Positions 16,885 through 26,531 of a DNA stretch of 64,000 nt are shown piece after piece. The stretch is from assembly GCA_035513575.1 (NCBI GenBank), contig DATKBW010000034.1:1-64000 (forward strand), read 5' to 3'. Both the position numbers and the translations under genes were made by a program. The notes under the pieces are model-generated. The model did no database searches. It was not told the DNA's origin and saw only the letters and a program-made list of their open reading frames with translations. Positions within the stretch are counted from its first letter, which is position 1. Each line of letters begins with the position of its first letter. The stretch comes from JAHWKI01 sp035513575. GTDB lineage: Bacteria; Gemmatimonadota; Gemmatimonadetes; Longimicrobiales; RSA9.

Positions 16885-18681
16885 GTGATCGGCCGGCTGC
16901 TCGACCGGCTGGAGCGCCGCGTCACCTTCATCGTCGGCAAGGGAGGCGTCGGGAAGACGACGACCGCCGGCGCCATCGCCCTCGCCCTGGCCGACCGCGG
17001 CGAGGACGTCCGGCTGGTGTCCACGGACCCGGCCCACTCCGTCGCCGACCTCTTCGCCGCCGCGGCCGACGGCCCATCGCCGTGCACGCCGCGGCTGATC
17101 CTGGAGGAGCTCGACGCGGACGCGCACGCCCGCGCGAGGCTCGGCGCCCTGGAGCCCGGGCTCCGGGAGCTCATCGATCGCGGCACCTATCTCGACACCG
17201 ACGACGCCGCCTCGCTCCTCGAAGGGAGCGTCCCCGGCCTGTACGAGATCGGCGCCGCGCTGCGCATCCAGGAGCTCGTCGCCGCGGGCGGCCGCCTCGT
17301 CATCGACACCGCGCCCACCGGCCATACGCTGCGGCTGCTGGACGCCCCCGACGTGGTGGCCGGCTGGGTCGCCGTCTTCCGCGCCATGGCCGCCAAGGCG
17401 GACACGGTCGCTTCCGCGCTCGTGGGGGCCCCCGTGCGGCACTCCGTCGAGACCGCCCTGGACGACCTCGGCCGCGCCGCGGACGCCTTCGCCGACGCGG
17501 CCCGGGCCGCCGACGTCGTCCTCGTCACCGGCCCCGGCGCGGTGGTCCGGGCGGAGACGGCACGGCTCCGCCGCGCCCTCGAGGACCGCGGGTGCCGGGT
17601 GGCCGCGGTGGCGGCCGTGGACCGGCCGGGGGCGGAGGCCGAAATTCTCCTCCCCTTCGAGCCCGCCCTGGGCGGCTGCGCGTCGCTCCGGGCGTGGCTG
17701 CGGCGTCCGGCACCCGCACGGGGCCCCCGGACGGCGGTCGGCGCGAGGGCGGAGGCGGCGCCCGGACCGGGCCCGGAGGCGGCGCCCGGATCGGGCCCGG
17801 AGGCGGCGTCCCGACCGGAGGCGGACCGCCCACCCGACAGGGGCGGGGAATCGCTCGTGTCCCTGCTCGCCGTGCGCGAGCTGGTGGTGTTCGCGGGAAA
17901 GGGCGGCGTGGGCAAGACCACCTGCGCCGCCGCTGCCGCGGTGCTGCTGGCGGACCACGGCGCGGTCCTGCTGGCGGGCGCGGACCCGGCCGGGTCGCTG
18001 CGCGACGTCCTTGCGGATCCGCCGGCCGGCCTCGAGGTCCGGGAGATGGACGCCGAGGGGGAGCTGGAGCGCTTCCGCGAGATCTACCGCGAGGAAGTGC
18101 GGCGGGCGTTCGAGGCCGTGGGCCTCGACCGCTCGGCGGGGATGGACCGTGACGTGGTGGAATCGCTCTGGGGGCTGGCGCCGCCCGGCATCGATGAGGT
18201 GGTGGCGGTGGCGAAGCTGGCGACGGCGGACGAGGGACCGCGGGTCACCGTGCTGGACACGGCGCCGACGGGGCACTTCCTCCGGCTGATCGCCATGCCC
18301 GACCTCGCCCGGGACTGGGTGGGCCGGATCATGCGGATCCTGCTCAAGTACCGGGCGCTCGGCGGGCTTGACGCCCCGGCCGAGTCGCTGGTACGGTTCG
18401 CTCGTCGTCTGCGGGCCCTCCAGGAGCGCCTGTCCGATCCCTCCCGAACGGCCATCGTGATCGTGACGCTCGACGAGCCCCTCGTGCGCGCCGAAACCCG
18501 CCGCCTCCTCGGCCAGCTGGACCGGCACGGCCTCGCCCCCGCCGCGGTCCTCGTGAACCGGGCGCCGGGGGCGCGGGCGGAAGGGCTGCGTCCGCCCGCC
18601 TTCCGCGCGCCGGAGGTGCCCGAGCCGGTGGGGGCGGACCGGCTCCGGGCTCTCGGCCTGGGCTGGGAGCGCATCGCGTGA
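16885..18681 (+). CDS. Tandem ArsA/Get3-type ATPase inside the gas vesicle operon
   Basis: A 598-residue protein with two complete ArsA/Get3-like halves. Half 1: deviant Walker A GKGGVGKTTTAG (about residues 18-29), switch I STDPAHS, switch II DTAPTGHTLRLL. Half 2: GKGGVGKTTCAA (near 338), ADPAGS in place of DPAHS (the His is missing), and DTAPTGHFLRLI. The halves are joined by a Pro/Gly/Ala-rich linker with a DNA tandem repeat. ArsA drives the arsenite pump; Get3 delivers tail-anchored membrane proteins. No ars genes are near and no metalloid Cys triad is evident. Placed between gvpG and a gvpL, it may act as a chaperone ATPase for hydrophobic Gvp proteins (inference). Confidence 0.88.
   Translation: MIGRLLDRLERRVTFIVGKGGVGKTTTAGAIALALADRGEDVRLVSTDPAHSVADLFAAAADGPSPCTPRLILEELDADAHARARLGALEPGLRELIDRGTYLDTDDAASLLEGSVPGLYEIGAALRIQELVAAGGRLVIDTAPTGHTLRLLDAPDVVAGWVAVFRAMAAKADTVASALVGAPVRHSVETALDDLGRAADAFADAARAADVVLVTGPGAVVRAETARLRRALEDRGCRVAAVAAVDRPGAEAEILLPFEPALGGCASLRAWLRRPAPARGPRTAVGARAEAAPGPGPEAAPGSGPEAASRPEADRPPDRGGESLVSLLAVRELVVFAGKGGVGKTTCAAAAAVLLADHGAVLLAGADPAGSLRDVLADPPAGLEVREMDAEGELERFREIYREEVRRAFEAVGLDRSAGMDRDVVESLWGLAPPGIDEVVAVAKLATADEGPRVTVLDTAPTGHFLRLIAMPDLARDWVGRIMRILLKYRALGGLDAPAESLVRFARRLRALQERLSDPSRTAIVIVTLDEPLVRAETRRLLGQLDRHGLAPAAVLVNRAPGARAEGLRPPAFRAPEVPEPVGADRLRALGLGWERIA
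17751..17816 (+). repeat. 24-bp tandem repeat in the ATPase linker
   Basis: Two 24-bp units (17751-17774 and 17775-17798, one mismatch) and a partial third up to 17816. In frame they encode EAAPGPGP, EAAPGSGP and EAASRP, a flexible linker between the two ATPase halves. Its length may vary between strains. Confidence 0.85.
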
Positions 18682-19457
18682 GCGTGGTCTACCTCTACGG
18701 CTTCGTTCCGGAGCGGGCCGCGCTCCCTGACGGCGGGCTGCTCGGCGTGGGCGACGCGCCGGTGGAGCTCGTGGCCCTGGACGGCTTCGCCGCCGCCATC
18801 GGCCGCCCCGACCCCGCCCTCTACGCGGCCGCGCCGCTCGAGGCCCGCAGCACCGACATGGCCTGGATGGCCGAGCAGGGGCTGCGGCACGAGCAGGTCG
18901 TGGCCTGGTTCGTGGACCATTCCACCATCCTCCCGTCCAGGCTGCTCACGCTGTTCAGCTCCGACGACGCGCTGCGTCAGGCGGTACGGGAACGGGGCGG
19001 CATCGCGGCGGAGCTGGAGCGCTTCGCGGGGACGCGGGAGTGGGACCTCAAGGTCGGCTGGGACGCCGCCGTCCTCGCCGAGCACCTCGGCGAGGTCTCG
19101 GAAGACATCGCGGCCCTGGACCGCGACATCGCCGCAGCCACGCCCGGGAAGCGCTTCCTCCTCCAGCGCAAGCGGGACGACCTCGCCCGGACGGAAGGGC
19201 GCGCGGTGGCGCGGCGGCTCGCCACCGAGCTGCTGGAGGAGCTGCGCGCCCGGGCCCGGGATTCCGTCATCCTGCCCCCGCCCCCGGACGGGTCCCCCAT
19301 CGTCCTCAACGCGGCCCTCCTCATCCCGGCCGCCGTGGAGGCCGACGCGCTGGAGCGCGCGGCGACGGCGCGCGATCGCCTCGCGGGCCTCGGGGTCACC
19401 GTCGCCTTCACCGGGCCGTGGGCGCCGTACCGGTTCACGGAGCGGGCCGATGAGTGA
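18678..19457 (+). CDS. gvpL: Gas vesicle protein, GvpF/L family (second copy)
   Basis: A 259-residue GvpF/L-family protein. It opens with the strand VVYLYGFVPE, has the 'lP.rl.tlF' motif as STILPSRLLTLFSSDDAL, a long charged helix with DIAAATPGKRFLLQRKRDDLARTEG, and the end motif VAFTGPWAPYRFTE. GTG 18678 overlaps the ATPase stop (GTGA). Its own stop overlaps the next start, so ATPase, GvpL and the GvpA-like protein are translationally coupled. GvpF versus GvpL cannot be separated by eye; the symbol is given for the family. Confidence 0.88.
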   Translation: MSVVYLYGFVPERAALPDGGLLGVGDAPVELVALDGFAAAIGRPDPALYAAAPLEARSTDMAWMAEQGLRHEQVVAWFVDHSTILPSRLLTLFSSDDALRQAVRERGGIAAELERFAGTREWDLKVGWDAAVLAEHLGEVSEDIAALDRDIAAATPGKRFLLQRKRDDLARTEGRAVARRLATELLEELRARARDSVILPPPPDGSPIVLNAALLIPAAVEADALERAATARDRLAGLGVTVAFTGPWAPYRFTERADE

Positions 19458-19650
19458 GGCGCCGATCCCCTTCGAAGAGCGCATCCGCCTCGCCGAGCTG
19501 GTGGACCGGGTGCTCGACAAGGGCGTGGTGCTCCGTGGCGACGTGACCATCTCCGTGGCCGGAATCGACCTCCTCTACCTCGAGCTGCGTCTCCTCCTCT
19601 CCTCGGTGGAGTCGCTCCGCGAGAGGGGAGCCTGGCCCCGTGGCGCCTGA
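19450..19650 (+). CDS. GvpA-family minor protein (GvpS/GvpM-like)
   Basis: A 66-residue member of the GvpA fold family. Core ELVDRVLDKGVVLRGDVTISVAGIDLLYLELRLLLSSVE matches the helix-strand-strand-helix of GvpA. The 'VLRGDVTISVAGIDLLYL' wording is nearer to GvpS/GvpM, minor proteins thought to nucleate the vesicle, than to GvpA (which has VIDAYVRVSLVGI). It starts at ATG 19450 within the end of the preceding gene and overlaps the next start at 19650. Confidence 0.85.
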   Translation: MSEAPIPFEERIRLAELVDRVLDKGVVLRGDVTISVAGIDLLYLELRLLLSSVESLRERGAWPRGA

Positions 19651-20345
19651 TGGGCTCGACCGGCTTCTACCTCTACTGCATCGGCGGGGCGGACCACCCG
19701 GCGCCCGGGGATGTGACCGGGATCGGCGGCGCGCCGGTCCAGGCCCTGGCGCTCGACGGCCTCGTCGGCTGGGTCTCGCCCATGGAGGCCGCTCCCGGCG
19801 CATCGCTGCAACGCGTCCGGGAGCACAACGACGTGGTGGAGCGGGCGTGCGCGGAGCGCACCGCCCTGCCGCTCCGCTTCGGCCAGTGGTTCCCGGGGGA
19901 GCGCGCCCTCGGCGCGGAGATCCACGATCGGCGCGCCGCGCTGGAGGACGGGCTGCGCCGGGTCGACGGGGCGATGGAAATGGGCGTGCGCATCCTGGAC
20001 CCGGAGCAGCGCGACGACCCGCCCGACCGCTCCACCGGCCGCGCGTACCTGGAGACGCTCGCCCGCCGCGATGCGAGGATGGCCGCCGCCGCCGGGCGCG
20101 GCCGGACGGTGGCGGCGGAGCTCCGGGAATGGCTCGGGCCGCTCGTCCGCGACGAGCGCGTGCGGCCCCTCGGCACGAGCGCCGGCCTGGCCGCCGCGGC
20201 CCATCTCGTGGACCGGCACGATATTGGCACCTACACTTCCCGCGTTCGGAGCTTCGCCGCGCGGCGCGGCGAGCTGCGGTTCCTGTTCAGCGGTCCCTGG
20301 CCGCCTTACGGGTTCGCCGATGACCAGCGACAGGAATCCGCCTGA
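19650..20345 (+). CDS. Gas vesicle protein, GvpF/L family (third copy)
   Basis: A 231-residue GvpF/L-family protein. It starts with STGFYLYCIGGAD, carries TALPLRFGQWFPGERAL at the usual 'lPlrFG' position, and ends with LRFLFSGPWPPYGFADD, the family's C-terminal signature. It is shorter than the first two copies. Three F/L paralogues in one operon suggests division of labour in capping and delivering GvpA. ATG 19650 overlaps the last base of the previous stop; gvpK begins inside its 3' end in another frame. Confidence 0.88.
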   Translation: MGSTGFYLYCIGGADHPAPGDVTGIGGAPVQALALDGLVGWVSPMEAAPGASLQRVREHNDVVERACAERTALPLRFGQWFPGERALGAEIHDRRAALEDGLRRVDGAMEMGVRILDPEQRDDPPDRSTGRAYLETLARRDARMAAAAGRGRTVAAELREWLGPLVRDERVRPLGTSAGLAAAAHLVDRHDIGTYTSRVRSFAARRGELRFLFSGPWPPYGFADDQRQESA

Positions 20346-20664
20346 GGGTGGAGAGGGCGGCGAGCGGACGGCGGATCTCCGCGAGGTCGCCCCGGCGCTC
20401 CCCGCGCGGCTGGACGCCACGCCGGAGGACATCGAGGCCGGGGTGGGAAAGCTCGTGCTGACCCTGGTCGAGTTCATCCGCCAGGTCCTCGAGCACCAGG
20501 CGGTGCGTCGCATGGAGGGAGGGTCCCTGGATGATGACGAGATGGAGCGCCTCGGACTGGCGCTCATGCGGCTGCAGGAACGGGTCGACGAAATCCGGAA
20601 TGCGTTCGGCATCGAGAAGGAAGACCTGAACATCGACCTCGGCCCCCTCGGCCGACTGCTCTGA
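20320..20664 (+). CDS. gvpK: Gas vesicle protein GvpK
   Basis: A 114-residue GvpK. The conserved core reads DIEAGVGKLVLTLVEFIRQVLEHQAVRRMEGGSLDDDEMERLG, followed by LMRLQERVDEIRNAFGIEKEDLNIDLGPLGRLL, which is close to the family consensus over its whole length. GvpK is a small, widely conserved accessory protein needed for vesicle formation. ATG 20320 lies 26 bases inside the preceding gene. It is followed by gvpJ after 20 bases. Confidence 0.93.
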   Translation: MTSDRNPPEGGEGGERTADLREVAPALPARLDATPEDIEAGVGKLVLTLVEFIRQVLEHQAVRRMEGGSLDDDEMERLGLALMRLQERVDEIRNAFGIEKEDLNIDLGPLGRLL

Positions 20665-20684
20665 CCCACGCACGGGGAATCCAA

Positions 20685-21014
20685 TTGCCGGGACACTACG
20701 AACTCGGACCGAACCGATCCCAAGGGCTGGTCGACGTCCTCGATCGGATCCTCGACAAGGGACTCATGATCGCGGGCGACATTCGCATCCGCCTCGCCGA
20801 CGTGGAACTCCTCACCATCCAGATCCGCCTCCTGGTCTGCTCCCTCGACAAGGCCCAGGAGATCGGGCTGGACTGGTGGAAGACCGATCCCCGCCTCTCG
20901 ACGGAGGCCCGCGACCTCATCGCCGGCGGTGATCTCGGCGAGATCAGCCGCAAGCTGGACGACTTGTCACAAAGATTGCAGACGCTCGAACGAGTGCAGC
21001 TCGATAAGGGCTGA
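20685..21014 (+). CDS. gvpJ: Gas vesicle protein GvpJ
   Basis: A 109-residue GvpA-family protein of the GvpJ type: GLVDVLDRILDKGLMIAGDIRIRL, then ELLTIQIRLLVCSLDKA, and the typical GLDWWKTDPRLS tail motif. GvpJ is a minor component thought to help initiate the vesicle tip. The last 40 residues (EISRKLDDLSQRLQTLERVQ) form a likely coiled coil. The start is TTG 20685, the first possible codon giving the family N-terminus; the ribosome site is weak (GGGGAA). Confidence 0.9.
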   Translation: MPGHYELGPNRSQGLVDVLDRILDKGLMIAGDIRIRLADVELLTIQIRLLVCSLDKAQEIGLDWWKTDPRLSTEARDLIAGGDLGEISRKLDDLSQRLQTLERVQLDKG

Positions 21015-21040
21015 ACCCCCTCACCCCGGAGAAGGGAAAA

Positions 21041-21340
21041 ATGGCCGTTGAAAGGGCTCCCGCGGGAACCAGTCTGATCGACGTCCTCGACCGCGTCCTG
21101 GACAAGGGCATCGTGATCGATGCCTACGTCCGTGTGTCGCTGGTCGGGATCGATCTGGTGACCGTGGAGGCGCGTATCGTCGTGGCCGCCATTGACACCT
21201 ACCTCAAGTATGCCGAGGCGGTGGGCACCCTCCCCAGCGTCTCGCGGCCGCGGGCCCTCAGCGCGGGTGAGGAGACCGAGCTCGACCGCGTGCGCGCGGA
21301 GAACATCGAGCTGCGTCGCCGACTGGAGGAGGCCGAGTAA
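21041..21340 (+). CDS. gvpA: Gas vesicle structural protein GvpA with C-terminal extension
   Basis: The main wall-forming protein of the gas vesicle. Residues 1-67 match the GvpA consensus: SLIDVLDRVLDKGIVIDAYV, then RVSLVGIDLVTVEARIVV and DTYLKYAEAVG. Canonical GvpA is about 70 residues; this one has 99, with an added charged heptad-like tail (EETELDRVRAENIELRRRLEE). A good ribosome site (GGAGAAGGG) precedes ATG 21041. It is the only true GvpA in the window and sits next to last in the operon, downstream of the accessory genes. A separate promoter for high expression is expected but not visible in the 26-base gap before it. Confidence 0.93.
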   Translation: MAVERAPAGTSLIDVLDRVLDKGIVIDAYVRVSLVGIDLVTVEARIVVAAIDTYLKYAEAVGTLPSVSRPRALSAGEETELDRVRAENIELRRRLEEAE

Positions 21341-21352
21341 GGCCGGAGCCCA

Positions 21353-23500
<2,148 letters not shown>

Positions 23501-23511
23501 ACGCGCCCGGG

Positions 23512-25458
23512 ATGCGCTCCGACCGGCCTCTCGCCACGACGGCTCTCGCGTTCCTCTTCCTGGCCGAGGGCCAGCGCGCGTACTTCGGGTCCCTCTTCGC
23601 GCTCGCCTACGACGCGGTATTCCCCGCGCTCCGGCCGGCCGCGGCGCTCCTGGCCCTCCTCCCGCTGTCCGCGCTCCTCGTCCCGCTCCTCCCGCTGGCG
23701 CGCCGGCTCGACCGCGCCGGCGCGGTGGCCGTAGCGGCCGCAGGGCTGGCGATCTTCCGGGTCCCGCTCTCCCTCCCGGATTTCGCCGTCCGTACCATCG
23801 CCGCGACCCTCGTGGTGGCGTGCGGGGCACTGTTTCTCACGTGGGCGGTCGGCTATCTCGACGGCCGGGCGGTGGCGGCGGGCGCCATCGCCGGGCTGGT
23901 CGCCGACCAGCTGCTGCGCCTCGCGGGCACCAGCTGGGACCTGTCGCTGCGTCCCGGCTGGCTCCCCATCCAGGCGGTGCTCTCCCTGGCGCTCCTGTTC
24001 CTGGTGCTGGCACCGCTGCGGGGGAGCGAAGCGACCGGGCCCGGCCCGGAGCCGGGCGCGGGAAACGACCTCGAGCGCCGGACCGGGGGGCTGCGGCTGC
24101 GGGGAGCGCTCGCCCTGGGCGCGCTCCTCTTCCTGGATCTCCACCTCCTGGGGCTCCCGCCGGTGGTCGGCCGGTGGACAGGCGCCACGTACACGCTGGC
24201 CGCCCTCGCGGTCTCGGCGGCCGGGGCGGTGGCGCTCGTCGTGACGCTCCTCGGTCACGGACCCGTGCGGAACCGGACGCTCGCCCTGGGGCTCGTCCTC
24301 CTCCTGGCGCTGGGCCTCGCCGCCGGGCCCTGGCTGGGCGGCCCGGCGGGCGCGATCCTCCTCGCGGCCGGGCACGCCGCCGCGCTCCTCCTGCTCGCCC
24401 GCGCGCTGAACCCCGCCAGCGGCCGCCGCGGCCGGGGCGTGGTCACCGCCGGCATGCTGACCTTCGCGGCGCTCACGGCCCTCTACGCCGCCACCTTCTT
24501 CTACGCCTTCCTGGTCCCCATCCTCCGGGGCGCGGCGCCGTGGATCCTGGGAGCGGCGGTGCTCCTCGTCGCGGCCGCGTTCCTCCTGCTCCCGCAGCCG
24601 CCCGCCACGGCACGACGGGTGGGGATCGCCGCCGGAGTCGGGGCCGGCATCGCCGTCGTGGCGGCGTCCGGGCTGATCCTGTTCCTGGTCCAGCCGGAGG
24701 CGCCCGCACCCGTCGGGACCGGGGCCGCCGCCACGGCATCGGGCCCCGGCGCGCCGGGGGCGCCGGTCCGCGTCGCGACCTACAACATCCATTACGGCTA
24801 CGACGAAGGCTGGCGTTTCGACCCCGGCGCCATCGCGGAGGCGATCCGCGCGGCGGCCCCGGACCTGGTCGCCCTCCAGGAGGTGCCGGTGGGGATGCCG
24901 ACCGCCTACGGCGTGGACTTCCCCCTGTGGCTGGAGCGGCGCCTGGGCATCCCCGCGTTCTTCTCGGCGAACATCAACCGGCTCCAGGGCGAGGCGATCC
25001 TGTCCCGGGTCCCGACACGGAGCGTGCACGCCATGCCGCTCCCGCCCGCGGCGTCGGATCGCAAGCAGCTCCTCCAGCTCCAGGGCGTCGCCGGCGGCCG
25101 CACCGTGCATTTCCACGCGCTCCACCTGGGCGTCCACCCGGCGGAGCGGGCCGTGCAGCTCGCCGCGGCGCTGGACCACGTCCCGGCCGGCCGGGCCGTC
25201 CTCCTCGGCGACCTGAACGCGGAGCCCGGGAGCCCGGAGACCGCCACGCTCCGCGCCGCGGGGTTCGTGGACGCGTTCGAGCTCGCCGGCGCCGAGGCGG
25301 GCGGCACCTGGCCCGCGCGGGAGCCGCAGATGCGGATCGACTGGGTATGGCTCCGGGGCATCCACGCCGTGGCCGCGGAGGTTCTCGAGGCCCCCCCCTC
25401 CGATCATCGTCTCGTGGTCGCTACCTTGCAGATCGAGCCGCCGAGGCCAACCCCATGA
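23512..25458 (+). CDS. Polytopic membrane protein with C-terminal endonuclease/exonuclease/phosphatase domain
   Basis: A 648-residue protein. The first 400 residues contain about 10-12 hydrophobic spans (for example AAALLALLPLSALLVPLLPLA and ALGALLFLDLHLLGLP). The last 235 form an EEP domain: VRVATYNIHYGYDEG, DLVALQEVP, VLLGDLNAEPGS, RIDWVW and PPSDHRLVV, which together supply the metal and catalytic residues. Such domains cleave phosphodiesters; in membrane-fused forms lipids or glycolipid anchors are possible substrates (inference). ATG 23512 lies 11 bases after the kinase gene, so it may be read through from the gvp operon, though its role there is unclear. Confidence 0.82.
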   Translation: MRSDRPLATTALAFLFLAEGQRAYFGSLFALAYDAVFPALRPAAALLALLPLSALLVPLLPLARRLDRAGAVAVAAAGLAIFRVPLSLPDFAVRTIAATLVVACGALFLTWAVGYLDGRAVAAGAIAGLVADQLLRLAGTSWDLSLRPGWLPIQAVLSLALLFLVLAPLRGSEATGPGPEPGAGNDLERRTGGLRLRGALALGALLFLDLHLLGLPPVVGRWTGATYTLAALAVSAAGAVALVVTLLGHGPVRNRTLALGLVLLLALGLAAGPWLGGPAGAILLAAGHAAALLLLARALNPASGRRGRGVVTAGMLTFAALTALYAATFFYAFLVPILRGAAPWILGAAVLLVAAAFLLLPQPPATARRVGIAAGVGAGIAVVAASGLILFLVQPEAPAPVGTGAAATASGPGAPGAPVRVATYNIHYGYDEGWRFDPGAIAEAIRAAAPDLVALQEVPVGMPTAYGVDFPLWLERRLGIPAFFSANINRLQGEAILSRVPTRSVHAMPLPPAASDRKQLLQLQGVAGGRTVHFHALHLGVHPAERAVQLAAALDHVPAGRAVLLGDLNAEPGSPETATLRAAGFVDAFELAGAEAGGTWPAREPQMRIDWVWLRGIHAVAAEVLEAPPSDHRLVVATLQIEPPRPTP

Positions 25459-25468
25459 CCGAGGACGG

Positions 25469-26068
25469 ATGATCTTCAGACACCTTCGCGACGAGCCCGG
25501 CCCCACCGGCGGACTCGACAGGCAGCTCCGGGCCCTCGAGCAGCAGGCCGAGATCGCGCTCCCCGGCTTCGATGCCCAGTTCTTCAACCGCGCCGGCGAC
25601 ATCTGTGTCGAGGGCCAGGACCGCGAGCGCGCCCTCGCCTACTACGGCCGGGCCATCGACGCGTACCTGCGGGCGGGACGCTACAACGCGGCGGGCGCGG
25701 TCTGCCGCAAGCTCCTCCGCATCTCTCCCGGATCCGTACGGGCCCGCTGCACCCTCGCGTGGCTGTCCATCGGCAAGGGGCTGATCAGCGACGCGCAGTG
25801 GGAGGTGGACGAGTACGTCGATGCCGCCGTCGCCGCGGGACAGGGCGAGCTTGCGGCGAGGCAGCTCCGGATGATGATGGATGCCACGCTCGATCCGGAG
25901 CTGCGCGCGCTGCTGGCCGATCACCTCGCCAAGCTCGGCGTCGACGACACCGGAGCCAGCCGCGACACCGCCGGCGCGGAGGGACAGCGGGAGGAACCGG
26001 AAGCCCTCTGGTCCCGCGTCCTCCGCGCCGCGCTGATGGGCCCCGACGGCCTGCGCGCCGACGAGTAG
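25469..26068 (+). CDS. TPR-like protein of unknown function
   Basis: A 199-residue cytoplasmic protein. It has two or three helix pairs resembling tetratricopeptide repeats: FFNRAGDICVEGQDRERALA, then YYGRAIDAYLRAGRYNAAGA and VCRKLLRISPGSVRARCTLA. These are followed by a helical C-terminal part and an acidic/Glu-rich tail. TPR proteins mediate protein contacts. It starts 10 bases after the EEP gene and ends the long same-strand run that began at gvpF. No specific function can be read. Confidence 0.68.
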   Translation: MIFRHLRDEPGPTGGLDRQLRALEQQAEIALPGFDAQFFNRAGDICVEGQDRERALAYYGRAIDAYLRAGRYNAAGAVCRKLLRISPGSVRARCTLAWLSIGKGLISDAQWEVDEYVDAAVAAGQGELAARQLRMMMDATLDPELRALLADHLAKLGVDDTGASRDTAGAEGQREEPEALWSRVLRAALMGPDGLRADE

Positions 26069-26531
26069 CTCGTCCCTCCGCTCGAGCGGTCCGGCCTCCA
26101 CCCGGGTCCACTCGGCCCGGCCCCGTCCCCTTGACTTGACAGGCCGGGCCCCTTAACTCACAGGGATGAAGCAGCCTGTCCGGCCGGTGCCCTGACCCGG
26201 CCGCGATCCCCTTACGCAGGAGGTGCGAAAGCCCGAACACGCGCTACCGTTCCCTGACAAAACTGAATGAACACGCGTTCCGTGCGCGTCCGCCGGCCGT
26301 CCCCGCGACGAGCCCGGCGTGCCATCGTCCCGGCGGGTGCCTGCCGCGCGACCCACACCCCACGACGATCCGGATCGCCAGCCCGAGCGAAGCGAGCGCC
26401 AGCGAGACGGCGCCACCGCCCGCCGGGTGCCGGGAGCCGGGCTCCCGGTCTCGAATGCAGGACGTCGTCTCGCGAGACGGGCATGGCCTGCGATTGAATT
26501 ACCGTACGTTTCCTTTCCTTGGAGGTTGTTC
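26069..26531. other. 463-base leader region before the SusC-like gene
   Basis: No gene is visible. It contains a perfect palindrome CCGCTCGAGCGG (26078-26089), a weak promoter candidate (TTGACT at 26133 and TAACTC 17 bases on), a GC hairpin (26181-26187 paired with 26197-26203), and two direct copies of GAACACGCG (26235-26243, 26269-26277). The last 40 bases are AT-richer and end in the GGAGG ribosome site of the SusC-like gene. A long 5' leader for a regulated outer-membrane protein is plausible. Confidence 0.5.

Noticed and set aside
16885..18681. Arsenite resistance ATPase
   Set aside because: No arsB, arsD, arsR or arsC nearby, no evident metalloid Cys set, and gvp genes on both sides.
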